A DNA stretch of 16,833 nt from positions 1 to 16,833 of the forward strand of contig DFAP01000109.1 in NCBI GenBank assembly GCA_002365855.1. Direction: 5' to 3'. Each line of letters starts with the position of its first letter. Position 1 is the first letter of the stretch. Shown one piece after another: positions 1 to 6,535 of the stretch. The stretch is from Pelotomaculum sp. UBA3103. GTDB lineage: Bacteria > Bacillota > Desulfotomaculia > Desulfotomaculales > Pelotomaculaceae. Under the pieces are notes generated by a model. That model did no database searches. It saw only the letters and a list, made by a program, of their open reading frames with translations, and had not been told where the DNA came from. Position numbers and translations under genes: made by a program.

Positions 1-15
1 AAACTGCATAACTAC

Positions 16-24
16 TGTTATAAT
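16..24 (+). promoter_or_regulatory. Extended -10 promoter of the metal ATPase gene
   Basis: TGTTATAAT at 16-24 is a perfect TATAAT hexamer preceded by the TGn of an extended -10 element. A -35 box would lie at or before the left edge of the window, so it cannot be judged. Transcription from here would give a leader of about 60 nt before the ATG at 92. No clear ArsR- or MerR-type operator was recognised in the leader. Confidence 0.5.
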
Positions 25-91
25 AATCAAACAACATATCAGTATTTTATTTTCAATTTAAACGGACAGTATATACGTGGGAGACTAATAT

Positions 92-2224
92 ATGCCAAAT
101 ACAGATACTGACACCTTGAAGGTGTTCAGATTAAATGGTCTGACCTGCGCGGACTGCGCGTCCAGGCTTGAAAATAATATTGCCACTCTTCCGGGAGTTG
201 TATCAGCAAGCCTTAATTTTGCGGCGGCAAAACTGACTGTTACAGGAGATATCTCCATTCAGCTTATTGCAGAAGAGGCCCGGAAAGAAGGAGTAACTAC
301 TGCTGTTGAAGGTACAACACCTCAGCAGGAGATACCCTTTTTTGAAAAAAACCACCGTTCTATTGCAGGCGCTGTCTCGGGTCTGCTCCTGTTGGCGGGG
401 TGGGCTGTCGATGTCTTTTTCCTGCTGCCTGATGCTGCCGTCGGGCTGTATTTAGCAGCGATGTTATCCGGTGGCTTCACCACGGCGCGAAAAGCCTTTT
501 TTTCATTGGGGCGTCTCAGCTTCGATATGAACGTTTTAATGGTGGTTGCCGTGACAGGAGCTGCACTTATCGGCGACTGGCGGGAAGGCGCTGTGGTTGC
601 TTTTCTATTTTCTGTCAGCGAGGCCCTTGAGACTTACACAATTGACAAGGCCCGGCAATCTATCAGGTCCTTGATGGAAATAGCTCCAAAAACGGCAACC
701 GTGCGCAGGAACGGCCTTGATTTGGAGCTTCCGGTGAAAGAAATACACGTAAGAGACGTGCTGATAGTGAAACCAGGTGAGAAAATTGCCATGGACGGCA
801 TTGTGCGGTCTGGACATTCGGCGGTAAACCAGGCGGCGATAACCGGTGAGTCCATACCGCTGGAGAAGGTATCCGGGGATGAAGTCTTTGCGGGAACGCT
901 CAACCAGCAGGGTGTTTTGGAGGTGGAGGTTACTAAACTGGTCAATGATACTACCATTGCCAGGATTATAAATATGGTTGAGGAGGCACAGGCTCAGCGT
1001 GCCCCCTCGCAGGCTTTAGTAGATAAGTTTGCTAAATATTACACCCCTACGGTGATAGCGCTGGCGGCAGGTATAACTGTTTTTCCGCCGTTGCTGCTGG
1101 GGCAGCCATGGTACCCCTGGATTTACCGCGGACTTACCCTGCTTATTGTAGCGTGCCCCTGCGCCCTGGTAGTTTCCACCCCGGTGGCCATTGTCTCAGC
1201 AATCGGAAACGCTGCAAGAAACGGTGTTTTGATCAAAGGAGGCGTTTACCTGGAGGAAGCAGGCACCTTGTCTGTGGTAGCCTTTGACAAAACAGGGACA
1301 CTTACCAAAGGGAATACTGAAGTTACTGATGTTGTTGTGTTTTCTGAGAAAGTAGACGAGCGGGAGCTGTTGAGAATTGCCGCCAGCGTGGAGAGTATGT
1401 CGGAGCATCCCCTGGCCAAAGCTATAGTACAAAAAGCCAGGGCTGAAAACATAGAGCCCGAAAAGGCCGGCAATTTTGAAGCCTTGGTCGGTATGGGAGC
1501 CAGGGCATATCTGGGCGACAGGGAAATAACAATCGGCAACTCAAAGCTGTTTAATGCAAGCAGCATGAATCTGCCATTAGCTGAAGATGAAGTTTCCAAA
1601 TTTCAGTCTGCAGGTAAAACTGCCGTATTAGTCGGAGTCAATGGAGAAATTTTTGGAATCGTGGCGGTAGCGGATACCATTAGAGAAACCAGCAGGGATA
1701 CAGTGCGGCGTTTGCATGATCTGGGCATAAAAAAAACCGTCATGCTTACTGGAGACAACGCTGCCACTGCGGGTGCTATTGCCAAAGAAGTCGGTGTAGT
1801 GGAATTTAAGGCAGAGTTGCTGCCACAGGATAAGGTTAAAGTGGTTGATGACCTGCTCAAAAAATACGGTAAAGTGGCTATGGTCGGTGACGGTATCAAC
1901 GACGCGCCGGCGCTGGCAACGGCAACTGTAGGCATTGCTATGGGCGGGGTTGGGACTGATACTGCGCTGGAAACGGCGGATATAGTGTTAATGGCTGACG
2001 ACCTTTCCAAACTGCCTTTTGCCGTACACCTCAGCAGGGCTGCTTCAGGAGTAATTAAGCAGAACATTTCATTCTCCCTGATCGTAAAAATCGCAGCAGT
2101 GCTGCTTGTCTTCCCAGGATGGCTGACCTTGTGGCTGGCAATTTTGGCCGATATGGGGGCAACCGTTATAGTTACCCTGAATGGTATCAGGCTCATGGGA
2201 ATCAAGCCCGACAATTGTAAATGA
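92..2224 (+). CDS. cadA: Heavy-metal P1B-type ATPase (Zn2+/Cd2+/Pb2+ exporter)
   Basis: Membrane pump that exports soft divalent metals using ATP. The 710-residue protein has one N-terminal heavy-metal-associated domain with a CADC metal site (C19, C22). Membrane segments follow at about 90-175, then the actuator TGES motif at 251-254. The CPC metal motif at 355-357 lies in a transmembrane helix. The phosphorylation motif DKTGTLT begins at 399, the SEHPL motif at 437-441 and the hinge GDGIND at 599-604. The last helices carry a conserved Asp (D687, in ADMGA), which together with CPC is typical of the Zn/Cd/Pb subgroup (P1B-2) rather than the copper pumps. A GTGGGAG ribosome site precedes the ATG. 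Length and motif set are complete. No regulator gene is adjacent, but a zinc importer with a Fur-family regulator lies about 7 kb downstream. Family assignment is firm; the exact metal is inferred. Confidence 0.95.
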   Translation: MPNTDTDTLKVFRLNGLTCADCASRLENNIATLPGVVSASLNFAAAKLTVTGDISIQLIAEEARKEGVTTAVEGTTPQQEIPFFEKNHRSIAGAVSGLLLLAGWAVDVFFLLPDAAVGLYLAAMLSGGFTTARKAFFSLGRLSFDMNVLMVVAVTGAALIGDWREGAVVAFLFSVSEALETYTIDKARQSIRSLMEIAPKTATVRRNGLDLELPVKEIHVRDVLIVKPGEKIAMDGIVRSGHSAVNQAAITGESIPLEKVSGDEVFAGTLNQQGVLEVEVTKLVNDTTIARIINMVEEAQAQRAPSQALVDKFAKYYTPTVIALAAGITVFPPLLLGQPWYPWIYRGLTLLIVACPCALVVSTPVAIVSAIGNAARNGVLIKGGVYLEEAGTLSVVAFDKTGTLTKGNTEVTDVVVFSEKVDERELLRIAASVESMSEHPLAKAIVQKARAENIEPEKAGNFEALVGMGARAYLGDREITIGNSKLFNASSMNLPLAEDEVSKFQSAGKTAVLVGVNGEIFGIVAVADTIRETSRDTVRRLHDLGIKKTVMLTGDNAATAGAIAKEVGVVEFKAELLPQDKVKVVDDLLKKYGKVAMVGDGINDAPALATATVGIAMGGVGTDTALETADIVLMADDLSKLPFAVHLSRAASGVIKQNISFSLIVKIAAVLLVFPGWLTLWLAILADMGATVIVTLNGIRLMGIKPDNCK

Positions 2225-2290
2225 AGAATCATAGTACTTGTATCAAATTATTTTTATCCAATAAGCACATGGCAGATAGCATATAAATTT

Positions 2291-2342
2291 CTAAAGCGGT
2301 TCGTAGTCGGCGCATTCATCAGGGCAAGGAAACCAGCTTTAG
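2291..2342. repeat. Long imperfect inverted repeat after the ATPase gene
   Basis: CTAAAGCGGTT (2291-2301) pairs with AACCaGCTTTAG (2331-2342): 11 base pairs with one bulged A and a 29-nt loop. There is no U-run on either side, so it is not a standard intrinsic terminator. It lies 66 bp after the ATPase stop codon and may be a 3' end or processing structure. I did not recognise a riboswitch consensus in it. Confidence 0.4.
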
Positions 2343-2385
2343 ATTAGAAGGAAAAAATTAATTTATTTCATAGATAATAAAAGCG

Positions 2386-2411
2386 GACCGGGTTTTTGAC
2401 TTAACCCGGTC
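2386..2411 (-). terminator. Rho-independent terminator behind the lipoprotein gene (copy A)
   Basis: GACCGGGTT (2386-2394) and AACCCGGTC (2403-2411) form a perfect 9-bp stem with an 8-nt loop. Read on the minus strand it is followed by a short U-rich stretch (TTTT and more after a few bases). It serves the lipoprotein gene that ends at 2487. Confidence 0.7.
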
Positions 2412-2427
2412 TATAATTTTCATTCAA

Positions 2428-2467
2428 TGAAAGCTGCTTTGGTACACACAATACATCGAAAGGAAAA
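2428..2467 (-). pseudogene. Remnant of a LysM gene 3' end
   Basis: On the minus strand this stretch encodes FPFDVLCVPK, identical to the last residues of the neighbouring LysM protein except at the very end. The stop codon of the intact gene (TAA at 3503-3501) corresponds to TCA here, so the frame runs on through the terminator stem. Nothing LysM-like is left upstream of it, because the lipoprotein coding region begins there instead. It is a fossil showing that a second LysM gene, or a duplicated 3' end, once stood here. Confidence 0.7.
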
Positions 2468-2486
2468 AATTTAGCAAGTTTATTTT

Positions 2487-3152
2487 TTAGCGGGCAGGAT
2501 CAGCAATGCTGTATTCTTGAAGGGATGAAGTGATTTGGGTATCTCCCGAGATGAATTCACTTTTAACCATTCCGACCCCCTCCTTGTAATAATCGTAAAT
2601 AGTTGATTCCTGTCCTGTGGTTTTTACCTTGACGCAATTTTCAAATGTACCTGCCGGTGTGGTTACCGCGGCATTGATGTCAACTATTTCCTTAACACCA
2701 CCTTTCAGGTCTTCCCAGCTTGTGCCCACTTCCAGGGGCGCTTTTAATATAATAGTATGTTCGTTAGACGTGTCCAGAAAATTTTTCTCTTCATATTCTT
2801 CTCCCTGCATAAAAATGCGTGTCACAGCGCAGTTTGTAGTTTCAAAAACCGCTGCCCCAACTGTACCGCCGTTATCCCATTTAATTTGGGCGCGGTCTTC
2901 TTTGGTGAATAAGACTACCCTGTTAAAAGAAGCGTATTCATTGCCTTCGCCCAGGTACTTCCAGCTGCTGCCTCTGGTTAGTGGGAAATAATCTCCCGGC
3001 TTTCTAATCGGCGGCGCCGGGGTGCCAAGACCTGTCTGATCCTCGTCAGGTGGCGGTGTCACATTTGGCGGGGCGGCACACCCTGCCAGGAGAATAACTG
3101 AAAAAAACAGCAAAACAATCAGGTTGGGGAGAGTACACATTTTCTTTGTCAT
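2487..3152 (-). CDS. Secreted lipoprotein of unknown function
   Basis: A 221-residue protein with a lipoprotein signal peptide: a charged start (MTKKM), a hydrophobic stretch at about 9-23 and the lipobox LAGC with the lipidated Cys near residue 25. A proline-rich linker (about 27-50) tethers a folded domain that starts at DYFPLTRGSSWKY and runs to the C-terminus. It contains many beta-prone stretches and the segment TPAGTFENCVKVK. This layout is shared with uncharacterised cell-surface lipoproteins of Peptococcaceae, as far as I recall, and no enzyme motif is visible. The start is supported by AAAGGAG about 7 nt upstream of the ATG. It lies downstream of, and in the same direction as, the LysM gene, but a terminator and its own promoter region separate them. 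Function is not assigned. Confidence 0.8.
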   Translation of the reverse strand: MTKKMCTLPNLIVLLFFSVILLAGCAAPPNVTPPPDEDQTGLGTPAPPIRKPGDYFPLTRGSSWKYLGEGNEYASFNRVVLFTKEDRAQIKWDNGGTVGAAVFETTNCAVTRIFMQGEEYEEKNFLDTSNEHTIILKAPLEVGTSWEDLKGGVKEIVDINAAVTTPAGTFENCVKVKTTGQESTIYDYYKEGVGMVKSEFISGDTQITSSLQEYSIADPAR

Positions 3153-3199
3153 CAGGCTTCTCCTTTCCTTTGCAATATATAAATATTTTCTTTGGGCTT

Positions 3200-3244
3200 A
3201 TATTAGACAGAACGAATCTACGAATCGGTTCGTCTAATATTATA
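3200..3244 (-). promoter_or_regulatory. Candidate operator and -10 box of the lipoprotein gene
   Basis: ATATTAGAC (3200-3208) and GTCTAATAT (3232-3240) form a 9-bp perfect inverted repeat. The interior also nearly pairs (AACGA against TCGGTT), giving an overall shape like a TetR-family operator. The right arm overlaps a minus-strand TATAAT at 3244-3239, about 90 bp before the lipoprotein ATG. No convincing -35 box was found 17 bp further out. Repression of the lipoprotein gene by a protein bound here is inference. Confidence 0.4.
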
Positions 3245-3445
3245 AACATTTACTTCCAAATTATATAGAGCTTATATAAACATTATTTTACCTTATTACC
3301 GGTGAGGGCATTCAAGAGGGGGTTTTGTGATGCGCTGAGGTTTTTATTGTTCGTGGGTTAACTGTAATCTTATCTGCAGCACAGTGGAGTATACCATGAG
3401 CCTGGTATTAGCGAAGGAGAAGGTAAAGAATAAAATTAATTTTAT

Positions 3446-3540
3446 GATAATAAAAGCAGACCGGTTTTTTAACTTAAACCGGTCTATAAATTTCATTCAA
3501 TTAAAGAAGCTTTGGTACACACAATACGTCAAAAGGGAAA
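3446..3540 (-). repeat. Direct repeat copy B (LysM tail plus terminator)
   Basis: Partner of the repeat at 2373-2467. Here the module is in its native setting: the intact 3' end of the LysM gene (stop at 3501-3503) followed by its terminator. Confidence 0.8.
3459..3484 (-). terminator. Rho-independent terminator of the LysM gene (copy B)
   Basis: GACCGGTTT (3459-3467) and AAACCGGTC (3476-3484) form a perfect 9-bp stem, followed on the minus strand by TGCTTTTATTAT. Compared with copy A, one G-C pair has become a T-A pair by a change in both arms (3465/3478 against 2392/2405), so pairing is kept. Confidence 0.75.
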
Positions 3541-3803
3541 ATCATGTTTGGATTAGGAATGTGTGGGTTTGCGGTGGCGAGTTCCTCAACGCTGATATTA
3601 TACATCTGTGCAATAGAATACATTGTATCCTCAGATTTTACTTCGTAATTGTCCTGAAAACCCGGCGGGCAGGATATGGGCTTACGAAATCCTGGTACGC
3701 ACAATACATCACCTGTATATAGAGCGTTAGGATCTGAAATGTGTGGGTTTGCGGCTCTAAGATCTTCCTCGCTGATGCCAAACCGCTGCGCGATAATGAA
3801 CAT
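3501..3803 (-). CDS. Two-LysM-domain protein, start codon uncertain
   Basis: Contains two LysM modules, the roughly 45-residue fold that binds peptidoglycan or chitin-like glycans. Each has the pattern CP.GF, Y.V, then GD or ED with S/T-M, IAQ, IS.E, ANPHI, PN and DVLCVP. The first in-frame ATG (3803) falls inside module 1, just after its PGDS motif, so it would truncate the domain. The same frame is open upstream to a stop at 3894-3896 and encodes the missing start of the module (DCPVGFKS, YFVIPGDS). No ATG, GTG or TTG occurs there. A good ribosome site, AGGGAGAAGG (about 3882-3892), sits upstream of ATT codons at 3878 and 3875, and a minus-strand TATAAT lies at 3923-3918. I infer the functional start is ATT near 3878, or a decayed start codon. 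No signal peptide is visible. The paired CP and LCVP cysteines suggest a compact, possibly disulfide-bonded protein. Confidence 0.75.
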   Translation of the reverse strand: MFIIAQRFGISEEDLRAANPHISDPNALYTGDVLCVPGFRKPISCPPGFQDNYEVKSEDTMYSIAQMYNISVEELATANPHIPNPNMIFPFDVLCVPKLL

Positions 3804-3917
3804 TGAATCCCCTGGGATGACGAAGTAAATCGACTTAAAACCTACCGGACAGTCGGGCGGGTATCTTTTCGTAATAATAACACCTTCTCCCTGTTACTTT
3901 AAAAAAGAGTCCTTTAT

Positions 3918-3923
3918 ATTATA
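3918..3923 (-). promoter_or_regulatory. -10 box of the LysM gene
   Basis: TATAAT on the minus strand, about 25 bp before the AGGGAGAAGG ribosome site. A clear -35 box was not seen. Its position supports translation starting near 3878 rather than at the ATG at 3803. Confidence 0.4.
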
Positions 3924-3979
3924 TGCCGGAGTCAGGGGAGTTGTTTCCACGTTGGTTTTTCATGTGTGGACATAGTTTA

Positions 3980-4008
3980 TTGACTCATTGATTAGTAACT
4001 GTTATTAT
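3980..4008 (+). promoter_or_regulatory. Sigma-A-type promoter of the two-TM protein gene
   Basis: TTGACT (3980-3985) and TATTAT (4003-4008) are separated by 17 bp, close to the vegetative consensus. Transcription would begin near 4015, leaving a leader of about 50 nt before the ATG at 4069. Confidence 0.65.
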
Positions 4009-4068
4009 CACTTAACTGGTGTTACAGGTTACTAAGCGCACATATTTCAAGAGAGGGGAAGAAATGCA

Positions 4069-4422
4069 ATGGCTGAGACAAACCGCTGGGACATTCGACA
4101 AGTGTACCTGTACCTGGTATGTTTTGCGACGTTAATGATGCTCATCGTAGGCTCTGTTCAGCTTATTAACGGCCTGGTTCAGGTGATTTATCCGGATCCG
4201 TACATGGGTTCAAAGGTTCCGCTATACTATGATATTAAACAACAAAATTCAAGTATATCCCAGGAAGAAATGCATCGTCAGATTGAAGAAGATCGAAAAC
4301 ATCAGGAGTTAAGTATGAGGCGTTCACAGGTTATTAATTTAGTTAACAGCACAACCTTGATCTTAGTTTCTCTGCCTATTTATATTTACCACTGGCGAAA
4401 GGTGCAGCGTAAGGAAACATAA
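4069..4422 (+). CDS. Small two-helix membrane protein, unknown
   Basis: A 117-residue protein that I do not recognise. One hydrophobic helix spans about residues 12-38 and a second about 86-107. Between them lies a hydrophilic stretch (about 40-85) with the acidic/basic segment EEMHRQIEEDRKHQE, which could form a short coiled coil. The C-terminus is basic (HWRKVQRK), fitting a cytoplasmic end. GAGAGGGGAAG lies about 8 nt before this ATG. A second ATG 5 nt upstream at 4064 is in another frame. A well-formed promoter precedes the gene. No catalytic motif is visible. Confidence 0.75.
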   Translation: MAETNRWDIRQVYLYLVCFATLMMLIVGSVQLINGLVQVIYPDPYMGSKVPLYYDIKQQNSSISQEEMHRQIEEDRKHQELSMRRSQVINLVNSTTLILVSLPIYIYHWRKVQRKET

Positions 4423-4440
4423 AAAACCGGTCATGGAAAC

Positions 4441-4635
4441 TTGCTGCGTTTCAAAATATTATTGGTCCATAAGGTAGTGGAAGGATTGCCGGAGACGGTA
4501 CAAAAGCCGCTCAAAGAATTGGAAACACGGATGATGCAAGTTCTTTACGATTTTAGTAGTGAATATCTCGAAAATGCGCCTGCCTGTGAAGAGTCCAGGC
4601 AAAAAGACGGGTTGAAGGCTATAGATGTGATGTAG
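4441..4635 (+). CDS. Possible small protein, unknown
   Basis: A 64-codon frame from a TTG start. It is in the same frame as the preceding gene, only 18 nt after that gene's stop. The sequence is amphipathic and probably helical (around ELETRMMQVLYDFSSEYLE), which looks protein-like. The ribosome site is weak (GGAAAC), and an ATG at 4433 in another frame gives only 14 residues. It may be a truncated gene or a short gene co-transcribed with its neighbour. I do not recognise a family. Confidence 0.35.
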   Translation: MLRFKILLVHKVVEGLPETVQKPLKELETRMMQVLYDFSSEYLENAPACEESRQKDGLKAIDVM

Positions 4636-4697
4636 ATTATTGAAACGGTCAGCCCGCTAATAACATCGGTAAGCTTAAAAAAGGTCTTAACTCATAC

Positions 4698-4732
4698 AAG
4701 GGAAGCACGGGGACAGTCCTCTTGCTTCCCTT
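4698..4732 (+). terminator. Hairpin, probable terminator or REP-like element
   Basis: AAGGGAAGCA (4698-4707) and TGCTTCCCTT (4723-4732) form a perfect 10-bp stem with a 15-nt loop. The right arm runs into TTTT (4731-4734), as in an intrinsic terminator for the plus-strand genes before it. The loop carries GGGGACAGTCC, a sequence type I associate with REP-like elements in some Firmicutes genomes; that comparison is from memory. Confidence 0.6.
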
Positions 4733-4786
4733 TTGCTTATGCAGGATTAAGGTTTGATTTGATAGAATATTATAGGGGTCAACACT

Positions 4787-4843
4787 ATGGCGGACGAAAA
4801 AGCAAGCATAGGGGGAATTTCTGCTGGATCGACATGCGAATAA
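4787..4843 (+). pseudogene. 5' fragment of the following gene, cut off by a frameshift
   Basis: The ATG at 4787 has a good ribosome site (AGGGG at 4774-4778, 8 nt spacing) and encodes MADEKASIGGISAGSTCE before a TAA at 4841. Removing one G from the five-G run at 4811-4815 joins this start to the next reading frame as IGEFLLDRHANNKKVNRGF. That junction looks like continuous protein sequence. The simplest reading is a one-base insertion or a sequencing error. Confidence 0.6.
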
Positions 4844-4850
4844 TAAAAAA

Positions 4851-5210
4851 GTGAACAGGGGTTTTCAGGACCAGTGCAGGGAGATTCTTTTTGGTAAATT
4901 TAATGATATTATTGAAAAAATCCGTCGGCATAATCCTAATAGCACCAATGGAGAACAACCCTTGCCAGAGATAAGGGCGGCATCTTTCAGTGAAGACATA
5001 GACGTCATTGAATATACGAGGATGCTGCCAAAAGAAATGTGGCCTTTTAGCGATATAACAAGTATCGCTTTTGAATATAGCCTGGGAGACGAGATTCAGC
5101 TAGATGAGATTTTTGCGCCGTCTGCCGCCTGTTTTGACGCAGAGGTTCTGTACGAGTTTCACCTTTTCCTCAAAGACAATATCGGTCATGAAGGAATAAA
5201 AGATGTATAG
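4851..5210 (+). CDS. Unknown soluble protein, 5' end frameshifted
   Basis: Read from the GTG at 4851 this is 119 residues, but the true gene probably began at the ATG at 4787 and would give about 140 residues. The in-frame region upstream of the GTG (4812-4850) is open and protein-like and is closed only by a TAG at 4809. No good ribosome site precedes the GTG. The product is acidic and soluble, with no membrane segment or signal peptide. The segment CREILFGKFNDIIEKIRRHNP is probably helical. I recognise no family. The acetyltransferase gene follows closely, so the two are probably co-transcribed. Confidence 0.6.
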   Translation: MNRGFQDQCREILFGKFNDIIEKIRRHNPNSTNGEQPLPEIRAASFSEDIDVIEYTRMLPKEMWPFSDITSIAFEYSLGDEIQLDEIFAPSAACFDAEVLYEFHLFLKDNIGHEGIKDV

Positions 5211-5226
5211 GAAGGAAAATATTTTT

Positions 5227-5718
5227 ATGGACTATAAATTTAGGAAAGTAGAAGACGCACACAAGAGTAGCATAATCAATATTTTTAATTATTATATTGA
5301 AAACGGTTACGCGGCTTATCCCGATAAAAAAGTAGATGAATCCTTTTTTATTTTTTTGTTAAAAATGGTTGGCGGGTATCCTTTTTATATGGTGGAAACA
5401 AGTCAGAACGAATTAGTAGGGTTTGGGTTTTTCCGTCCTTATCAATTAATGGACACCTTTGAACATACTGCGGTAATAACATACTTTATTTTGCCGGAAC
5501 ATACCGGAAAAGGTTTGGGTACAAAACTTCTATCCATACTTATTGAAGATGCCAAAAAAGCTGGCATTGACAACCTCTTGGCAAGTATTTCTTCCTTAAA
5601 TCAGGGTAGTGTTAATTTTCACATAAAAAATGGCTTTATAGAATGCGGCAGGTTCAAGCGTATAGGTAAAAAATATGGAAACTACTTTGATGAGGTCTGG
5701 ATGCAGAAATTTATTTAA
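5227..5718 (+). CDS. GNAT-family N-acetyltransferase (phosphinothricin-acetyltransferase-like)
   Basis: Transfers an acetyl group from acetyl-CoA to an amine; the substrate is unknown. The sequence has the family layout: an N-terminal strand and helix (FRKVEDAHKSSIINIFNYYI), a central YFILPEHTGKGLGTKLL stretch holding the acetyl-CoA pyrophosphate-binding motif (Q/R-x-x-G-x-G type), and a C-terminal N..FHIKNGFIECGRF motif typical of the phosphinothricin/methionine-sulfoximine acetyltransferase branch. I chose the ATG at 5227 because AGGAAGGA (5210-5217) sits at the right distance. An in-frame ATG at 5203 would add eight residues and overlap the previous stop. From 5227 the protein is 163 residues, normal for the family. 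Confidence 0.9.
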   Translation: MDYKFRKVEDAHKSSIINIFNYYIENGYAAYPDKKVDESFFIFLLKMVGGYPFYMVETSQNELVGFGFFRPYQLMDTFEHTAVITYFILPEHTGKGLGTKLLSILIEDAKKAGIDNLLASISSLNQGSVNFHIKNGFIECGRFKRIGKKYGNYFDEVWMQKFI

Positions 5719-5753
5719 AAAGCTCGCCGGATGAATACTCCGGCGAGCTTTTT
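5717..5753. terminator. Strong bidirectional terminator
   Basis: AAAAAGCTCGCCGGA (5717-5731) pairs perfectly with TCCGGCGAGCTTTTT (5739-5753) around a 7-nt loop. The A-run and T-run flanks make it work in both directions, ending the acetyltransferase transcript from the left and the slipin transcript from the right. Confidence 0.92.
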
Positions 5754-5762
5754 ACAGGATTT

Positions 5763-6512
5763 TTATTCCGGATCAGGGAGCAGTCTTTTTAGTTCCACAG
5801 GTAGCGGGAAAAGGACGGTTGTATTTGGTGAATTAGATACATCAGACAGCGAACGGAGCATTCTTAAGGTTAACCCGCCTTTGGTTCCAGTCAGGATTTC
5901 AGAGGCCTGGGCCAGCTGTTCAGCTGCCTGGCGCTCACCTTCAGCATCAATAATTGCCGCTCTTCTGCCTCTTTCCGCCTCTGCCTGCCGGGCGATAGCG
6001 CGTGTCATCTCTGATGGCAGGATCACATCTTTTATCTCTACGGCAACAATTTTGATTCCCCAGGGATCGGTTGAATCATCGACGATCTTCTGAATAGTCT
6101 GGTTTAGTTTTTCTCGCTCGGATAGAATTTCATCCAGGTCGGCCGTACCGGCTACGCTCCTGATTGTGGTCTGGGCCAGCTGGTTCGTCGCTTCGTGGTA
6201 ATCCTCAACGTTTACAATAGATTTGTCAGGCTCCACCACACGGTAATAGAGGACCGCGTTGAGTTTACAGGTTACATTGTCCTTGGTTATGACTTCCTGC
6301 GGCGGTACGTCGAACACAACGACTCTTAGCGGGATCTTGATAACCCTGTCAATTATGGGTATTATTATTATTAGCCCGGGCCCCCGCACGCCGACCAGCC
6401 TTCCCAGCCGGAACAAGACTGCCCTTTCATACTCAGGCAGGATTTTTATTGCTGAAGATAGTATAAAAAAAACCAGGATGACGATAAAAAACCAGGAAAA
6501 AAAGTTGTACAT
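5763..6512 (-). CDS. Slipin (SPFH/stomatin-family membrane protein)
   Basis: A 249-residue stomatin-like scaffold protein that is expected to form oligomers at the inner face of the membrane. A hydrophobic N-terminal segment (about 5-22) is followed by the SPFH/Band 7 domain. That domain begins with [15 protein letters not shown] and includes [21 protein letters not shown] and the TTIRSVAG segment. The [21 protein letters not shown] stretch (about 178-198) is the charged coiled-coil typical of slipins. GGAGGAG precedes the ATG. It lies 23 bp after nfeD in the same operon; NfeD-class proteases are known to cleave slipin partners. The length is usual for the family. Confidence 0.93.
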   Translation of the reverse strand: MYNFFSWFFIVILVFFILSSAIKILPEYERAVLFRLGRLVGVRGPGLIIIIPIIDRVIKIPLRVVVFDVPPQEVITKDNVTCKLNAVLYYRVVEPDKSIVNVEDYHEATNQLAQTTIRSVAGTADLDEILSEREKLNQTIQKIVDDSTDPWGIKIVAVEIKDVILPSEMTRAIARQAEAERGRRAAIIDAEGERQAAEQLAQASEILTGTKGGLTLRMLRSLSDVSNSPNTTVLFPLPVELKRLLPDPE

Positions 6513-6535
6513 AAGTTTACTCCTCCTTGCTTGTT

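Larger units (their letters stand above)
2373..2467 (-). repeat. Direct repeat copy A (LysM tail plus terminator)
   Basis: About 95 bp here align without gaps to 3446-3540 (constant offset 1073), with about 11 mismatches, so roughly 88 percent identity. The repeat holds the last codons of a LysM gene and its hairpin terminator. Homology stops abruptly around 2467, about 20 bp before the stop codon of the lipoprotein gene. Confidence 0.8.

Noticed and set aside
1603..2232. A 209-codon minus-strand frame inside the ATPase gene
   Set aside because: It is antisense to the conserved P-domain codons; its Ser/Thr/Pro/Ala-rich composition is typical of a shadow frame.
2291..2342. Possible riboswitch in the gap after the ATPase gene
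   Set aside because: No riboswitch core known to me (c-di-GMP, fluoride, manganese, TPP, cobalamin) matches, and no gene follows in a position to be controlled on the plus strand.
3384..3722. A 112-codon plus-strand frame starting with MEYTMSLVL
   Set aside because: It runs antisense through the LysM gene and its terminator, has no ribosome site and does not look like a protein family.
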